Source: Montifringilla adamsi (taxonomy: Eukaryota; Chordata; Aves; Passeriformes; Passeridae). Taken from it: a DNA stretch of 64,000 nucleotides. A program made the position numbers and the translations under genes. This document shows positions 1 through 10,700 of this stretch, piece after piece. The stretch covers positions 23,193,978 to 23,257,977 of the forward strand of contig JAGGNK010009114.1 in assembly GCA_017590115.1 (NCBI GenBank), in the 5' to 3' direction. How positions within the stretch are numbered: the stretch's first letter is position 1; each line of letters begins with the position of its first letter. Under the pieces are notes generated by a model. That model was not told the origin of the DNA. It did not search any database and was given only the letters and a program-made list of their open reading frames with translations.

Positions 1-1422
1 TGTACTGTGCCCTGGGGAGGCTGCACACCCTTGGGCACAGTGTGAAAGTGAGCAATGAGAGGGAATTGAATTGGACCTACAAAGACTGGGTTTGCTTAGT
101 TTAGAGAGGGGAAGACTTAGAATGGATGCAAGCCCTTGCAGTTTTGTAAAGGTTATGTATTAGGTGACAGGGATAAACTCTTCATGTAGTGGACAGAAGA
201 TAAAACAGTTTAATTTCCAGGAGCGATGGTGTGTGCTAGATTTTAAGAAAAGGCTCTTTGTGAGGCTTTACAGGCAGCATATCAGGCTGTGAAAGGAGAC
301 TGTAGGAAGCTGTAGAGCTGCCTCAGGTAGTGGCTGTGAAAGCAGCAGGAGAGGGATCTCTCTGGATGTGCTTTTCCTGCACCAGGGCAGCAGCTGTGCT
401 GAGCAGCCTCCTGCCGGTGCAATGTCCCTTTGCAGTAATCTCACAGTGGTGGCACATGTGCCAGTGGAGGCTTGTATGACTTGGTATTTTTAAAGTCAAC
501 ACTTTTTCTTGGATCTGTGCTTTGTGTTCATGATGTGGTTTCTAAGTTTTTCTTCTATTCTACTACATTGTAATTGTAATTTTGCTGCTTTGCTCTTATT
601 CTGAGCTGGAAAAATAATACCCATGGTGGGCTTATTGGCACACTGCTTTCCTCTTTCAGACATATTTGATGAAGTCTGTTATTTAAAGCTTTTTACATGG
701 TCTGTAATTCTTCAAGGAATTCTCCTGAGATCCCTTTTTATTTTTCCAGCACCTGTTTTTGAAGTGTGAGTGCAGTACCCAGAGAATGCCATATGCAGTG
801 GTTAAACCAGCTCTCAGTTTGCTCTTACCAATTACACAGCCAAGGATTGTGTTTGCTTTAGCTGTAGAGACAAATAGATACATCTTGTTCTTGTCTTTCC
901 TGCTGCATTCTGTGCTTGGATTTTGTGAACTGTGTTTCCAGATGGATTGGTCCTGCATCAACTCAGGTTAAGTAGGGAGTTAGCCTCTGTTGGTTGCAAT
1001 GGTTTTCCTATCAGGAAGTTATCATCTCTGATTTCTAGAGCCATAAAGATGGGTTACTGGTAGCAGCCTGAGACCACCAGAATGTGTTCTCAGAAACAAA
1101 ACCTTCCTTTATGACAGTTTGTTTCTTTGGCTTTTGCTCTTTTCCCCAGTTAAGGTGTTTATTTTCTTATTTATTTATTGTCTTACTTGATTTGGTGTTC
1201 TGTTAAATAGATGGTTTTTGATGCATTTCTTAGGCTGTTGATTTATCATCCTTCCAGATGCTGTCCTGCTGAGCTACTGCTAATTTTAAAGGAAGAAATG
1301 TTAGAATGCTCATATATCAAAATATAAATGAAACACAGAGGATGTTTCTAACCAAGGCAGCTAAATCACTAATTTGGGATGACAACCATGTCTGAAAGAC
1401 AACTTTTTTTTTTGCTTTACAG
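1..1422 (+). other. THSD7B: THSD7B intron, 3' part
   Basis: This is the end of the intron before the first visible exon; its 5' end is outside the window. I see no exon-like segment in either strand, no recognisable repeat and only short chance open frames. It closes with a strong acceptor: a T-rich tract at about 1402-1419 followed by AG at 1421-1422. Confidence 0.75.
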
Positions 1423-1555
1423 GCAATGCCACTGCAGTTAAGCAGTCCCGGTACAGGATTATCCTTCAGGATTCTGCCAGTGGGGGACAGGCATGTCCAG
1501 ACACCTTGTATGAGGAAAGAGAGTGTGAAGATGTTCCCATCTGTCCAGTGTATAG
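1423..1555 (+). CDS. THSD7B: THSD7B internal exon A (end of a TSP1 repeat)
   Basis: This exon encodes the C-terminal half of a thrombospondin type-1 repeat in the extracellular part of THSD7B, a predicted single-pass membrane protein. It is 133 nt: two bases completing a codon, 43 codons (1425-1553), then AG of a split arginine codon. The reading begins NATAVKQSRYRI and ends with cysteines in the contexts GQACPD, RECED and ICPVY, the usual TSP1 ending. NAT at 1425-1433 is an N-glycosylation sequon. The acceptor is T-rich plus CAG; the donor is AG|GTAAAA. Retaining the intron would give a stop at once (TAT AGG TAA). From memory the segment matches vertebrate THSD7B better than its paralogue THSD7A, which is the main alternative. 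Start and end come from splice sites and phase agreement with the next exon. Confidence 0.9.
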
Positions 1556-2535
1556 GTAAAAACTTAGCTTGGAATCAGTCTCTAGTGGGTGTCCTCTTCT
1601 CCAGAAATGACTCTTGTCCTGCACAATTTTCACCAGAAAATAAGATAATTTTGGAAAATGCAGATTTTAAAACAAATAATGTGCCTTGCAAAATGTGTAA
1701 AAGTAGAGTTCAAACTGGAGATTTCAGTGGATCTGGCATCATCAGAACAAGCAACAACAGACACAGCTCCTAGAAATAGTAACCTCAGGGCCTGCAAGGA
1801 AGCCATTACTGGGAACTCCCCCCTTATTGTATCTAAAAATCAGTGTAAGCTATTTTGGGACCACAAGCCCTAGAGTGCCTGAATCATAATTGCATGGTTA
1901 TTGCAGAAACTCTTGTCTTTTCCCCTGGTAGTCTCACTCCAGTGAATAGTACACACTTAAAAAGTTCTGATTAGACAAATAATGCAATAGAGCAGTTACT
2001 CACTGCTCTTCATTAAGATTCTTGGCCCATCTGTTGTGCAATATTAGTAAATAGAAAAGCATTATGTCTTTTCATATGAATCTCCAGCCTGCACATCCCA
2101 TAAGGGATTGTCCTCGAGCAGAGTGTGGAGCTGAAGGCAGTGCCAGGCAGGGGACACAATGCTCTGCTCTGCCTGGTGCCTGGAAAGCTGCTTCCCATGG
2201 CTGGCCCACCTGTGAGCATGGAAAGCAGACCGGGAGCAGCATCAGCTGTGTGAGAGCAGGAGGAGAGCCTGGTGACAAAGCCCGCTGGAGCAATTTCCTG
2301 TGTATCTGACCTAACTTTGAAACATGCTCGGCAAGATGAGAAAGGGGAACATTGCTGGACAAGGATGTGGCTTCCTAGAAGGTGAACCTGGGAATCTGAA
2401 TTCCAGTTCCCGGTGCTTGTGTCAGGAGTAATTACAGCTTTGTGACTCCAAATGATTGGTAACTGGAGTTTGTGCTCAGATTTTTTTCCCTGTTTTCCAG
2501 TTTTAAGCACTTCATTGTTGGCTGTTCTGCTGCAG
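1556..2535 (+). other. THSD7B: THSD7B intron A (980 bp)
   Basis: A short intron between two exons of one TSP1 region. It runs from GTAAAA to a good acceptor (pyrimidine-rich, TGCTGCAG). I see no repeat or further exon; the open frames on both strands at about 2010-2510 lack any recognisable domain and look like chance. Confidence 0.8.
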
Positions 2536-2639
2536 GTGGAAGAGCCACCGCTGGAGCCCCTGTGTGCTGGTGCCAGCCTCGGTGCGCCAGGGCCTGCCGG
2601 GGCAGAGCGAGGCGTGTGGGCACGGCCTTCAGTCCAGGG
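2536..2639 (+). CDS. THSD7B: THSD7B internal exon B (start of a TSP1 repeat)
   Basis: This 104-nt exon opens the next TSP1 repeat. Its first base completes the split arginine codon, 34 codons follow (2537-2638), and a final G starts the next split codon. The translation begins WKSHRWSPCVLVP and includes EACGHGLQSR: the W-x4-W-x2-C opening and the CG-x-G-x-Q-x-R strand of a TSP1 fold. Vertebrate THSD7B, as I recall it, has the same arrangement with an inserted loop between the two cysteines. The acceptor is TGCAG|G and the donor GG|GTAAGA. Codon use is strikingly GC-rich: only four of the 34 codons end in A or T, whereas the surrounding intron is AT-rich. THSD7A is the alternative but fits less well. 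Confidence 0.9.
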
Positions 2640-4274
2640 GTAAGATTCTCCATCCAGCCCCCAGTGCTAAAGGTGTTGTACATGGCATTTAAGTAGGGTC
2701 TTTGCTCTTTTGCAGTAGGTAATTTGGAAACTTACTGAAGTACTTTATGAAATAAAGTGTTTTGGGAACTGCTTCCGTTATTCAGTTTGCTGTGCTGGGA
2801 ATTAAAGTACCACTAACACAATAGCTTGGAGTATAGGAGGAGATCTATGCTTGATGTTCAAATATCTTAACCTGCTTTTCTGCCTAAAGCTGAAGGGTGT
2901 GAGCTTTAAATGAATTATCTATAGGCCTTTATGAAGTAATCCATTCTTTGTGCTAAAAATGGAAAGGATAATTTCCTCATGATTTTGAATTTTACTAATG
3001 ATTTGCCTGAGGCCTGATTTTCATTAAGACTGTTGAAGAAGTTCAGCATGGGTAAAGGCTTTGGGCTCCTGCCCTTGGCATAATTAAGCACTTAGAAATT
3101 AGTGGTCCCATTTTCTGAACAGAAGTGCTGAGAAGAATATTCAGGGTATGCATCAGTCTGTAGTGGTGCCTGCAGATGGCTGGAGATGTGGCTGTTATCA
3201 GTCTCCTGGGAAATACAATAAAACCTTTAACAAAAGGTTATTTTTATTGAAAAAAAATCACTGTACAGGTATGCTAACTGAGGAAACTTGACATAATAAT
3301 TTACTCCTTCACAAAGGTAGAAGCTATTCTTTAAAGATGAAATGAATTTCTTATATAATTTGGAAACAAAGGAAAAGAAAGAAAAGCCCTGACAGTATGT
3401 GGGATGTATCTGAAAGAAGAAATGTGTTTTAAACTAAAACTCAAAGGAGTAAATATCTTTAACTAGGTTTTGACCACAAACCTTTCTACAAGGTTTTCAA
3501 ATCTGTAAATTTTATTGTTCAGTCTGTGTGATGGGATGGTAATCTTTTTGTTCTAGTAGGTGCATGAACTTTGTGTTAATCTTACTCTGACAGAATTAGA
3601 AGTATAACAGAAGAGTATCCCACTTACTTTTACTCTGTGGAGAGCCCTCCAGTAATTACCTAGGCTATGTGCTGCTCTAGGGTAATTGTGAAAAACCTAC
3701 AGTCATGAGTTTAAGCAAAAATCATTTCAGTGCCACATTCACTTTTTTGTAATTAACTGTGGCTTTTGTATCAGCTTCGGTTTTCATAATTACATGTAGT
3801 GATAGAACCACTCTGCTGGGTATTATTAAAGATGAGTGGGGTCTCAGGGAAAGGAGATCTCAGATGAAACCCATGGAAGAAAAGATATTTTGTATGAACA
3901 GGAGGAGTGATTTCCACAGAGAAGGCAGCTGAAACCCAGCTGCTAACCCTGACCACACTGTGTCTGGAAAAGAAGCTGCTGGGTTTTCAGCTGTTCTGTA
4001 TCTTATCTGTAGAAGTGTTTAGTAAGGGAAACTTTCATAAAGGCTTTGTTATTACCTGTCCTTGCTGGTACTTGAACTCCTCAGGAGTGTGCAGAGGTGC
4101 TCTGTGTTGTCAGGGAGCAGCCCTTTAGGCAGGGGAGGTGTTTGCTTACATGCCTTGCAGGGGCTCTTCAGCTTGTAAACCTCAACACTGGAGGACTTCT
4201 GATCCTGTCATTCTTCACTGGAAGGGGGTTTTGGACATATTTTTGGATTACCATGTGAGGTGAGGCTGGGGATT
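2640..4274 (+). other. THSD7B: THSD7B intron B, 5' segment
   Basis: This is the beginning of a 27.4-kb intron, with donor GTAAGA at 2640. It is AT-rich with short A and T runs only. I see no exon, RNA gene or recognisable repeat. Confidence 0.7.
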
Positions 4275-4515
4275 TGGGTTTGTTAAGCCTAGAAGAGTGT
4301 CTAGTGTGGAGTTCACATATGAGATGGAGCCACACTTCCCAGAGATGCACAGTGAATTAACAGAAGACAAGTCATAGGCTGAAATGACAGAAACTCTCAG
4401 GTTGCCCAGAGAGACTGTAGACAGCTTGGAGATACTGAATACTCAACAAAAAAAGATCTTGAGCAGCCTTTTCTGGCTTTGAGGTCGGTCCTGCTTAGAG
4501 AAGGCACTGGATCCT
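4275..4515 (+). mobile_element. Old CR1 LINE 3' fragment
   Basis: This is a diverged piece of the CR1 3' end in sense orientation. Recognisable CR1-like stretches run in order: TTTGTTAAGCCTAGAAGAG (CR1 'TTGTTCAGCCTGGAGAAGAG') near 4278, a GAAATGACAG stretch near 4380, CAGGTTGCCCAGAGAGACTG at 4399, and a GATCTTGAGCAGCC segment near 4455. Many substitutions and small gaps mark it as old. It has no coding capacity. Confidence 0.55.
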
Positions 4516-5584
4516 CAGAGGCCCCTTCTGTCCTAAATTTCCTTGTATGATACTGTGAGTCTGTAGGTGTTTTCAGGGGAATCTGTGCCATCACTGGAAG
4601 AATCCCAGATGTAAGAGATAGATGCTGCTGTCCTGCAATATTCAGGCATCCTGTGAATGAGCTTGAGTTCGAGGTATCACCACCACTCCACACAGTAATT
4701 GCATTACATAAAGTACAGCATCTTTAGCCATAAGAAGTGCTTCTTCTCCAAAGAATATTCATATGAATTTGCCTGGTTCCTTTTTTGCTGTGTGACAGCA
4801 ATTACCCTTTTACTTCTGAAAATAATCAGTCTCACTGTTCCTTGAAGAATCCATTTTTCAGATTTTTTTTTTCTCTCCATATCCTGACTGTTGTATAAAA
4901 AAGAGGATTTTAATTTTCAGTGACTGTCATATCTAGCCAATTATATTAGAACATTGAATTCATATAAATTATTTCTAAAGAAAAAAGTATGTGTTTATAT
5001 GTACCTATTTAGGACAATGACTGTACTGATGGAAAATGAGGTCTGAAATGACTTTCAAACTCTGTTCTTTCTCTCGGCAAGATTCTGAGATAGATACTTA
5101 GAGATCCTGTTCCATGAGCGTTTTCACTGAAATTGCATGTGAACATACTGCATAATGTGCAGAAGATATCAGAGTTTGTCTGTGAATAATAAGCAGAATA
5201 GCCAAGGAGATGACAGCTGTCTGAAGCTGCAGTTTTTTACGGTTTTGTCTTGGAAAGATATTACACTAATTACAATAGCCTTCCATTTTTTACATCAGCT
5301 TCGATGGACTAACTTATTCAGCAAGCAGGGCCATAAGAAAGAGAAAGGTAGCCTTTAGAACTAATAAATATAGTTGTTATTTAAACTTAGTTGAGGCATG
5401 ATTGGCAAAAAGCCGCCGAGACAGGGCACTCAAATAAAACAGGGTGAGGATGTTGCTTGACAGTTACATAAGACAACATTACTATCAGTAAATGAGGAGC
5501 TTTGCAAACTTTTGTGGTGCTGTTCAGCTCTCATTTTCCTCCACCAGGGACTAATTTACTAGGAGGTGTCAACACTGTGAGAAA
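4516..5584 (+). other. THSD7B: Intron B, segment between CR1 fragments
   Basis: AT-rich intronic sequence with no recognisable gene, RNA or repeat. The open frame around 5155-5358 has no recognisable domain. Confidence 0.65.
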
Positions 5585-6280
5585 AGGTCCTGCACACGGG
5601 AGGGGGCAGTCCCAAGCAGAAATACAGGCTGGGTGAAGCATGGACTGAGAGCAGCCCTGGAAAGAAGGACTTGGGAGTATTGGTGCATGAGAAGCTCAGA
5701 GATGGCAATGTGCACTTGAAGCCCAGACACCCAGCCTTCTCCTGGGCTGCATCCAAAGCAGTGTGGGCAGTAGATGGGGGAGGGGATTCTGCCCCTCTGC
5801 CCCACTCTGAGACCCCACCTGGAGCTCTGCATCCAGCTCTGGGGTCCTTACATGAGAATGATGTGGACCTGCTGGAGCAGGTCGAGGGAAATCACAGAGA
5901 TGCTCAGAAGACTCAAGAACCTCTGCTATGAAGGCAGGCTGAAAGCTGGGGTTGTTCAGCCTGGAGAAGAGAAGGCTCCAGGGAGATGCTGGAGCATCTT
6001 ACTGTGCCCTGAAGGGGCTTCAAGAGAGCTGGAGAGGACATGGAGTGATAGGGCAAGGGGGAATGGCTTTAAACTGACAAAAAGTAGAGTTGGAACACAG
6101 TCTTGCCTTAGAAAAAAATCCCTGGCACAGGATGACCAGAGAAGTTGTGGATGCCCCCATCTCTGAAGTGTTCAGGGATCAATCCTGGGATAGTGGAAAG
6201 TGTCCTTGCCCCATGGCAGGGGTGGAATGAGATGAGCTGGATGGTTTCCAATTCAGACCATTCCATGGTTTCATGAGAAT
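5585..6280 (+). mobile_element. CR1 LINE fragment (reverse-transcriptase C-terminus plus 3' UTR), degenerate
   Basis: This is a 5'-truncated chicken-repeat-1 LINE in sense orientation. Landmarks in order are a GGTCCTGCACACGGG segment, AAGGACTTGGGAGTATTGGT, GGATTCTGCCCCTCTGCC, the end-of-RT signature PHLELCIQLWGP at about 5815-5850, GACCTGCTGGAGCAGGTC, TTGTTCAGCCTGGAGAAGAG, GGGGGAATGGCTTTAAACTG, and a 3' end like AGACCATTCCATGGTTTCATGA. The RT frame shifts right after the CIQLWGP motif, continuing as NDVDLLEQVE in another frame. The 5' truncation and lack of a poly(A) tail are normal for CR1. No functional protein is encoded. Confidence 0.88.
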
Positions 6281-7609
6281 CGCTGCTTCTTCAGGTGCTG
6301 TTTGGTGACTTCCCTGGTCTCAGATGTTTGTGATGGAGGATCCTTCAGGAATGACCTCTCCTTTCAATGTTGACATGAAGAACTGCCTGGGACATACACA
6401 ATCTTTGGGAAAATATGTGTTGCTCATTACAAGGGATTGTTAAGGTTTAATTAGTGGATGGAAAGCCTGTTTTAAGCAAGTGTCTTTGAAGGTTGCTTCA
6501 AACGCCATTGGCGGTGTAAACAGACGTGTATTAAAGACCAGACGGGTCTAATGAGACTCTGCTTTAAAAACTGGTCCTGGAAATACACTGACAACATGAT
6601 TATGAAAAAACGAGTTGCTTTCCAAAAGCAAGGAGAAACTTCAGCAATGGAAAGTGCCATGTCTTATTTCTCCTGCTCCTGCCACTTTGCTTTGATTCAT
6701 TTGGAGTGTTTGACCATATTTCCCCCTGTTAATGAGACAGTAAGTCCTTCTCAGAGCTGTAGCTCCCCATCTCAAGAATACAGAAATGCTGTGACACAGA
6801 GCAGGAAATATTTTTAGAGCTAGTTTATTGATTTATGTACAGGAAAACAACAATGCACACTCACCAATGCAGTAATAAGATGCTATTCCTTAGCTTTGGA
6901 GAACAAAACTCTCCCTGTCTCACCAGAGGCCACGGGGTGGATCAATCCTGGACAGCCCCATCGGGCATCTCTGGGGTGTATTTCTTTTGGTTGCTCTACT
7001 GTCAGACCAACAGGATGTATTTCCTTTCCTGCTTTAGCTGGGTTGTAAATTCACACCACATGGACTTTGCTAAGATGGTTAGTGTTAAATATAATCTGTT
7101 ACAGTTGAAAAGTTGGTGTGTGAATTGACAGTAAAAACGTGAGATGCAGGCAGCACCAGACTTGGGCCATTTAAGATTCCTGTCTCCTTTATTGCAGGTT
7201 TCTGGCTCTGTTCTGGAGGTTTCTGATAGCTGTAGGGACATTGCAGACAAGACTGGTTTTAGGCTGATTCAGAACAAGAGCTGACCATCATAAGAAAAAA
7301 TGGTAACAATCTGCTGTCTAAATTTCCTGAGTATATCTAAACACAGTGATAATTCCAATGAAGTTTTATATAAAACATAGGCAGTACTGTATTTTGTTCC
7401 ATAGGCAGTGCTGTGATCACAAATCTACTAGGGACCAAGTTAATGCATCATATTAAGCAAGATGAAAGGATGAGTGTAGATATAGCCTGTTAAGATTGTA
7501 TCTACAGAAATATTTCAAACAGGCATCCTTTAGCTGTGTTATCTCATGTATTATCCACCAGTAACTCAGTAATGGTCATATATACTGTTGTTGTTTCTCC
7601 TGCAATTAT
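6281..7609 (+). other. THSD7B: Intron B, segment
   Basis: Intronic sequence downstream of the CR1 fragment. I see nothing beyond chance open frames with no recognisable domain. Confidence 0.65.
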
Positions 7610-7749
7610 TTTATGGTAACCTCTTTATAATGAGATGTGCCATCAAAAAAGCATCAGTGTTACTTTTTTTTTTTTTTTTCTTTTTTGCTAATAAGTCGCT
7701 TTATGGTAACCTCTTTATAATGAGATGTGCCATCAAAAAAGCATCAGTG

Positions 7750-7780
<31 letters not shown>

Positions 7781-7792
7781 GCTAATAAGTCG
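7610..7792 (+). repeat. Two-copy 90-bp direct tandem duplication with T tracts
   Basis: The unit from TTTATGGTAACCTC to GCTAATAAGTCG occurs at 7610-7698 and again at 7700-7792. The copies match outside the T tract. The first tract is 16 T, C, 6 T (7664-7686); the second is 27 uninterrupted T (7754-7780). This looks like a recent local duplication followed by homopolymer change. Confidence 0.92.
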
Positions 7793-10700
7793 GCCAACAG
7801 TTCTTATTTTCTGTTTTGTAGATAGTTGATATAACTGCTGATTAGCTAAATGAACACATCAATGTGATTTGAGTTGCAGAATGCTTTTGCACAGAATTAC
7901 CAATTTCAGGAGATGCATATTAGAATCTTGTGACAATTTACAGGCTGAAGGCAATGTGATAACCTGAAGTTTACAAGGAATGCAATTATGGTAGTAAACG
8001 TGGCAGGGATTCAACTGCTTCAGTTCGCTGGTGATGTTTTTTGAGCAGGGCTCTTGGTGCAGTCCTGTGTCAATCTGTCCAGCTGACAGCAGCTTACCTG
8101 TCATCTGCAGCTGTCTCCAGTGTTAGGGAGCAGGTAGGGCAGGTTGGACAATGGCACTTTGAGCCTTATTTGATTGATGCTGGGTGTTCATTTGTTGGTC
8201 AGTGTTTTTCCTGGTGGATCTAGTCTAGGGTGTAACAGCTGGTTACAGGCACACAAACAGAACTTGAGTGGTTCCAGCCAGAGTCCTGGTCTGGAAGACA
8301 CCTGCTTGGCAGCTGGTGACATTGGGAGCAAATAATTGAGGGGAAAAATAATTACTAGTGAGGAGCTGAGTCTTGTTTGTGATACATTTGAAAAGAATGT
8401 GAAGCAGTTTGTCTAGGATGGATGAGGTTCAGGAAGGAGGCTGCCTTTCCAGAATGAAGAGCCTTGGTCTATCAGCCATGTCTGCTCAGGGCTTCACCAA
8501 CACTTTACAGATATAATTACTCCACATCATATTGCAAATTCACAAAGATAAGTTGCATTGTTTTCCTTTTCTTGCTGCTAATGCAATTTTTAGCTTAAAA
8601 ACACACTGAGAGTACTGGGGGGGTAAGAAACAGCCACACCAGAATTGATTCATTATTATTGTTTTTTGATAATCTGATTTCTTTCCTTGACAAGGCAGTA
8701 GGCTGGAGGTCAAAGCAGCACGGATAATATTCCCTTAACTCCAGGAAGACATCGAGGCCAGTCCCACGTGACACCCTCCCATGTGCGGTTCCAAAGTATG
8801 ACCTAGAGAAATGCAGGGCAAGGTGGTTGTGCAACTTGTTGAAAAAACCCAATCCAAGCTCTGTTATCAGCTATTTGCTGTCAGCCAGGAAGGCTGTTTC
8901 AGATGGCTTCTGATCAGATCCTGACAGCTTCCCACGGGGCACACGCACCCTGGACTGCCATCAGTGCTGTCACTAACAGTGTGGATGATGAACTAGAGAG
9001 CACATCTGTAACACATCTGGGTAACTGCAAATTGTGAGTACTTTGAAGGGCAGGCCAGAAATACATGTTGGATAAATTTGAGCATGCTCTGAAATCAGAA
9101 AAGTGAAATTTTTGTTAAAGAAAAAAACAGTCAAATGCAACACTTGCACTGTAGAAAGGTGGGCAACAGTACTGTAGAGGAAAGTCTGGAATTCAGACTT
9201 ATATCTGGCATTATCCTTGTAAAAAAACACCCATCATAAAATTATGTTTTGCTTACATTTTCCTTCGCATCTCCAAGTTTCTGAAATTTGTTCTTCTGTT
9301 TCATAAAACAGAATATATTTTACAGGCAATCCTTCCTTTTATTTTTGTTCCATAACACCTTCTGCAACTATAAGTAATGACAAACAATTGAGGTCAGATA
9401 AAAACACCAGAACTTTCTCTTGAGCAATTCCAATTCCTGGTTTGCCAATAGATTCAGAATAGATTAGAACCCTTTTTTTCAAAACATCCAAACTTCAGAC
9501 AGAAATTAAGTATTTAGGAATCTACCTCTGGTGAATAGCACTGAACAAATTAAAATCTCTTGAGCTTAATGATACTTTACCCTTGGTTTTGCATTTAAAA
9601 CTAATCTTCATTCTCAGTGAACTGTGTATATCTCCATACAGGAGATGGAGAGCATGATCACTGCAGTATGGATGTGGGATTACACGAGTCCAGATTGCTT
9701 GTGTCAGATTTCTATCAGTTCACATATAAGTTTGATCTGTTTTTAACTGTAGATAATAGATTTGCTTCACGCAGAAATGTGTTGTCAGTGTTTCATAAAG
9801 GGAGAAAGAAGGAGAAGTTGAGGAGGAGACAAAAATGCCATGCTACTATCATGCATACATATATGTATGCATTCTTAGCTTTCCCTGCACCAGTGGAATG
9901 AGGAAGATATCCTCTCCAGAGAGATTTTCGATGGGATTAATTTCAGTTTTGTAGCATTAGAATTGGCTGGGAGTAGGAGGGGAGGGGAGGGTACAGATGA
10001 GGCTATGTGAGGTATAGTGGACCAATCTCTCTGAGCATTTCAGCTGCCTTTGATATTCCTGTAGTTTAATTTATGAGAAATAAAATCACCTGTTTTCATA
10101 GAAATCATCCTGGGCCAATTTCTTAAAACCTGGTAGCTGAGGTGTCTATGCTAATGTGTATGGCTGGAATCTGCAGCTGGGCACTGCAGTGGGACATGGA
10201 AATTTGTCCTCATATTGTATTACATCCCACTGATCTTCCAGGTAATGTGTTCCCCTAGATCAATTTTTCTTTCTTTGGGTGTGAGTTGAGAGGACAAGGG
10301 GAAGAAAGATTGATACTGGTTTGCCAGTGACAGGTTATTCACAGAAGAGTGATGGTGGACTGCCCTCCTGTTTTTAATGGGGGATGTCAGCAGGCATCAG
10401 AGGACACTTAAAACTATATTTCAGCCTGGGTCTGCCCAGCTTCCACCTCAGGTACAGCTGCTCTAAAAGTATTTCATAGGCAGGAGGAGAATTGGCAAGA
10501 CATTACTTTATAGACGTGAACTAATAGCAGGAGAGACTCTGAGTCATTTCTGTCACTGTAGCCTTATGCCAGCAACATAAAAATTGAGGAGACTCTTAGA
10601 GAATTTGTCCTGACAGCAATCTACAGTGCAGCATTTTATCCAAAGGCAACTCAATGATCTGTAGACTTTCCGTAAAATAAAGATGATGAAGACTGCGTCA

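Noticed and set aside
2013..2510. 165-codon minus-strand open frame within intron A
   Set aside because: No recognisable domain, overlaps other equally long frames on both strands in a less AT-rich patch, and lies inside a short intron of a well-supported gene.
5774..6166. 130-codon + strand open frame
   Set aside because: It is the decayed reverse-transcriptase end and 3' UTR of a CR1 LINE, with a frameshift; not a host gene.
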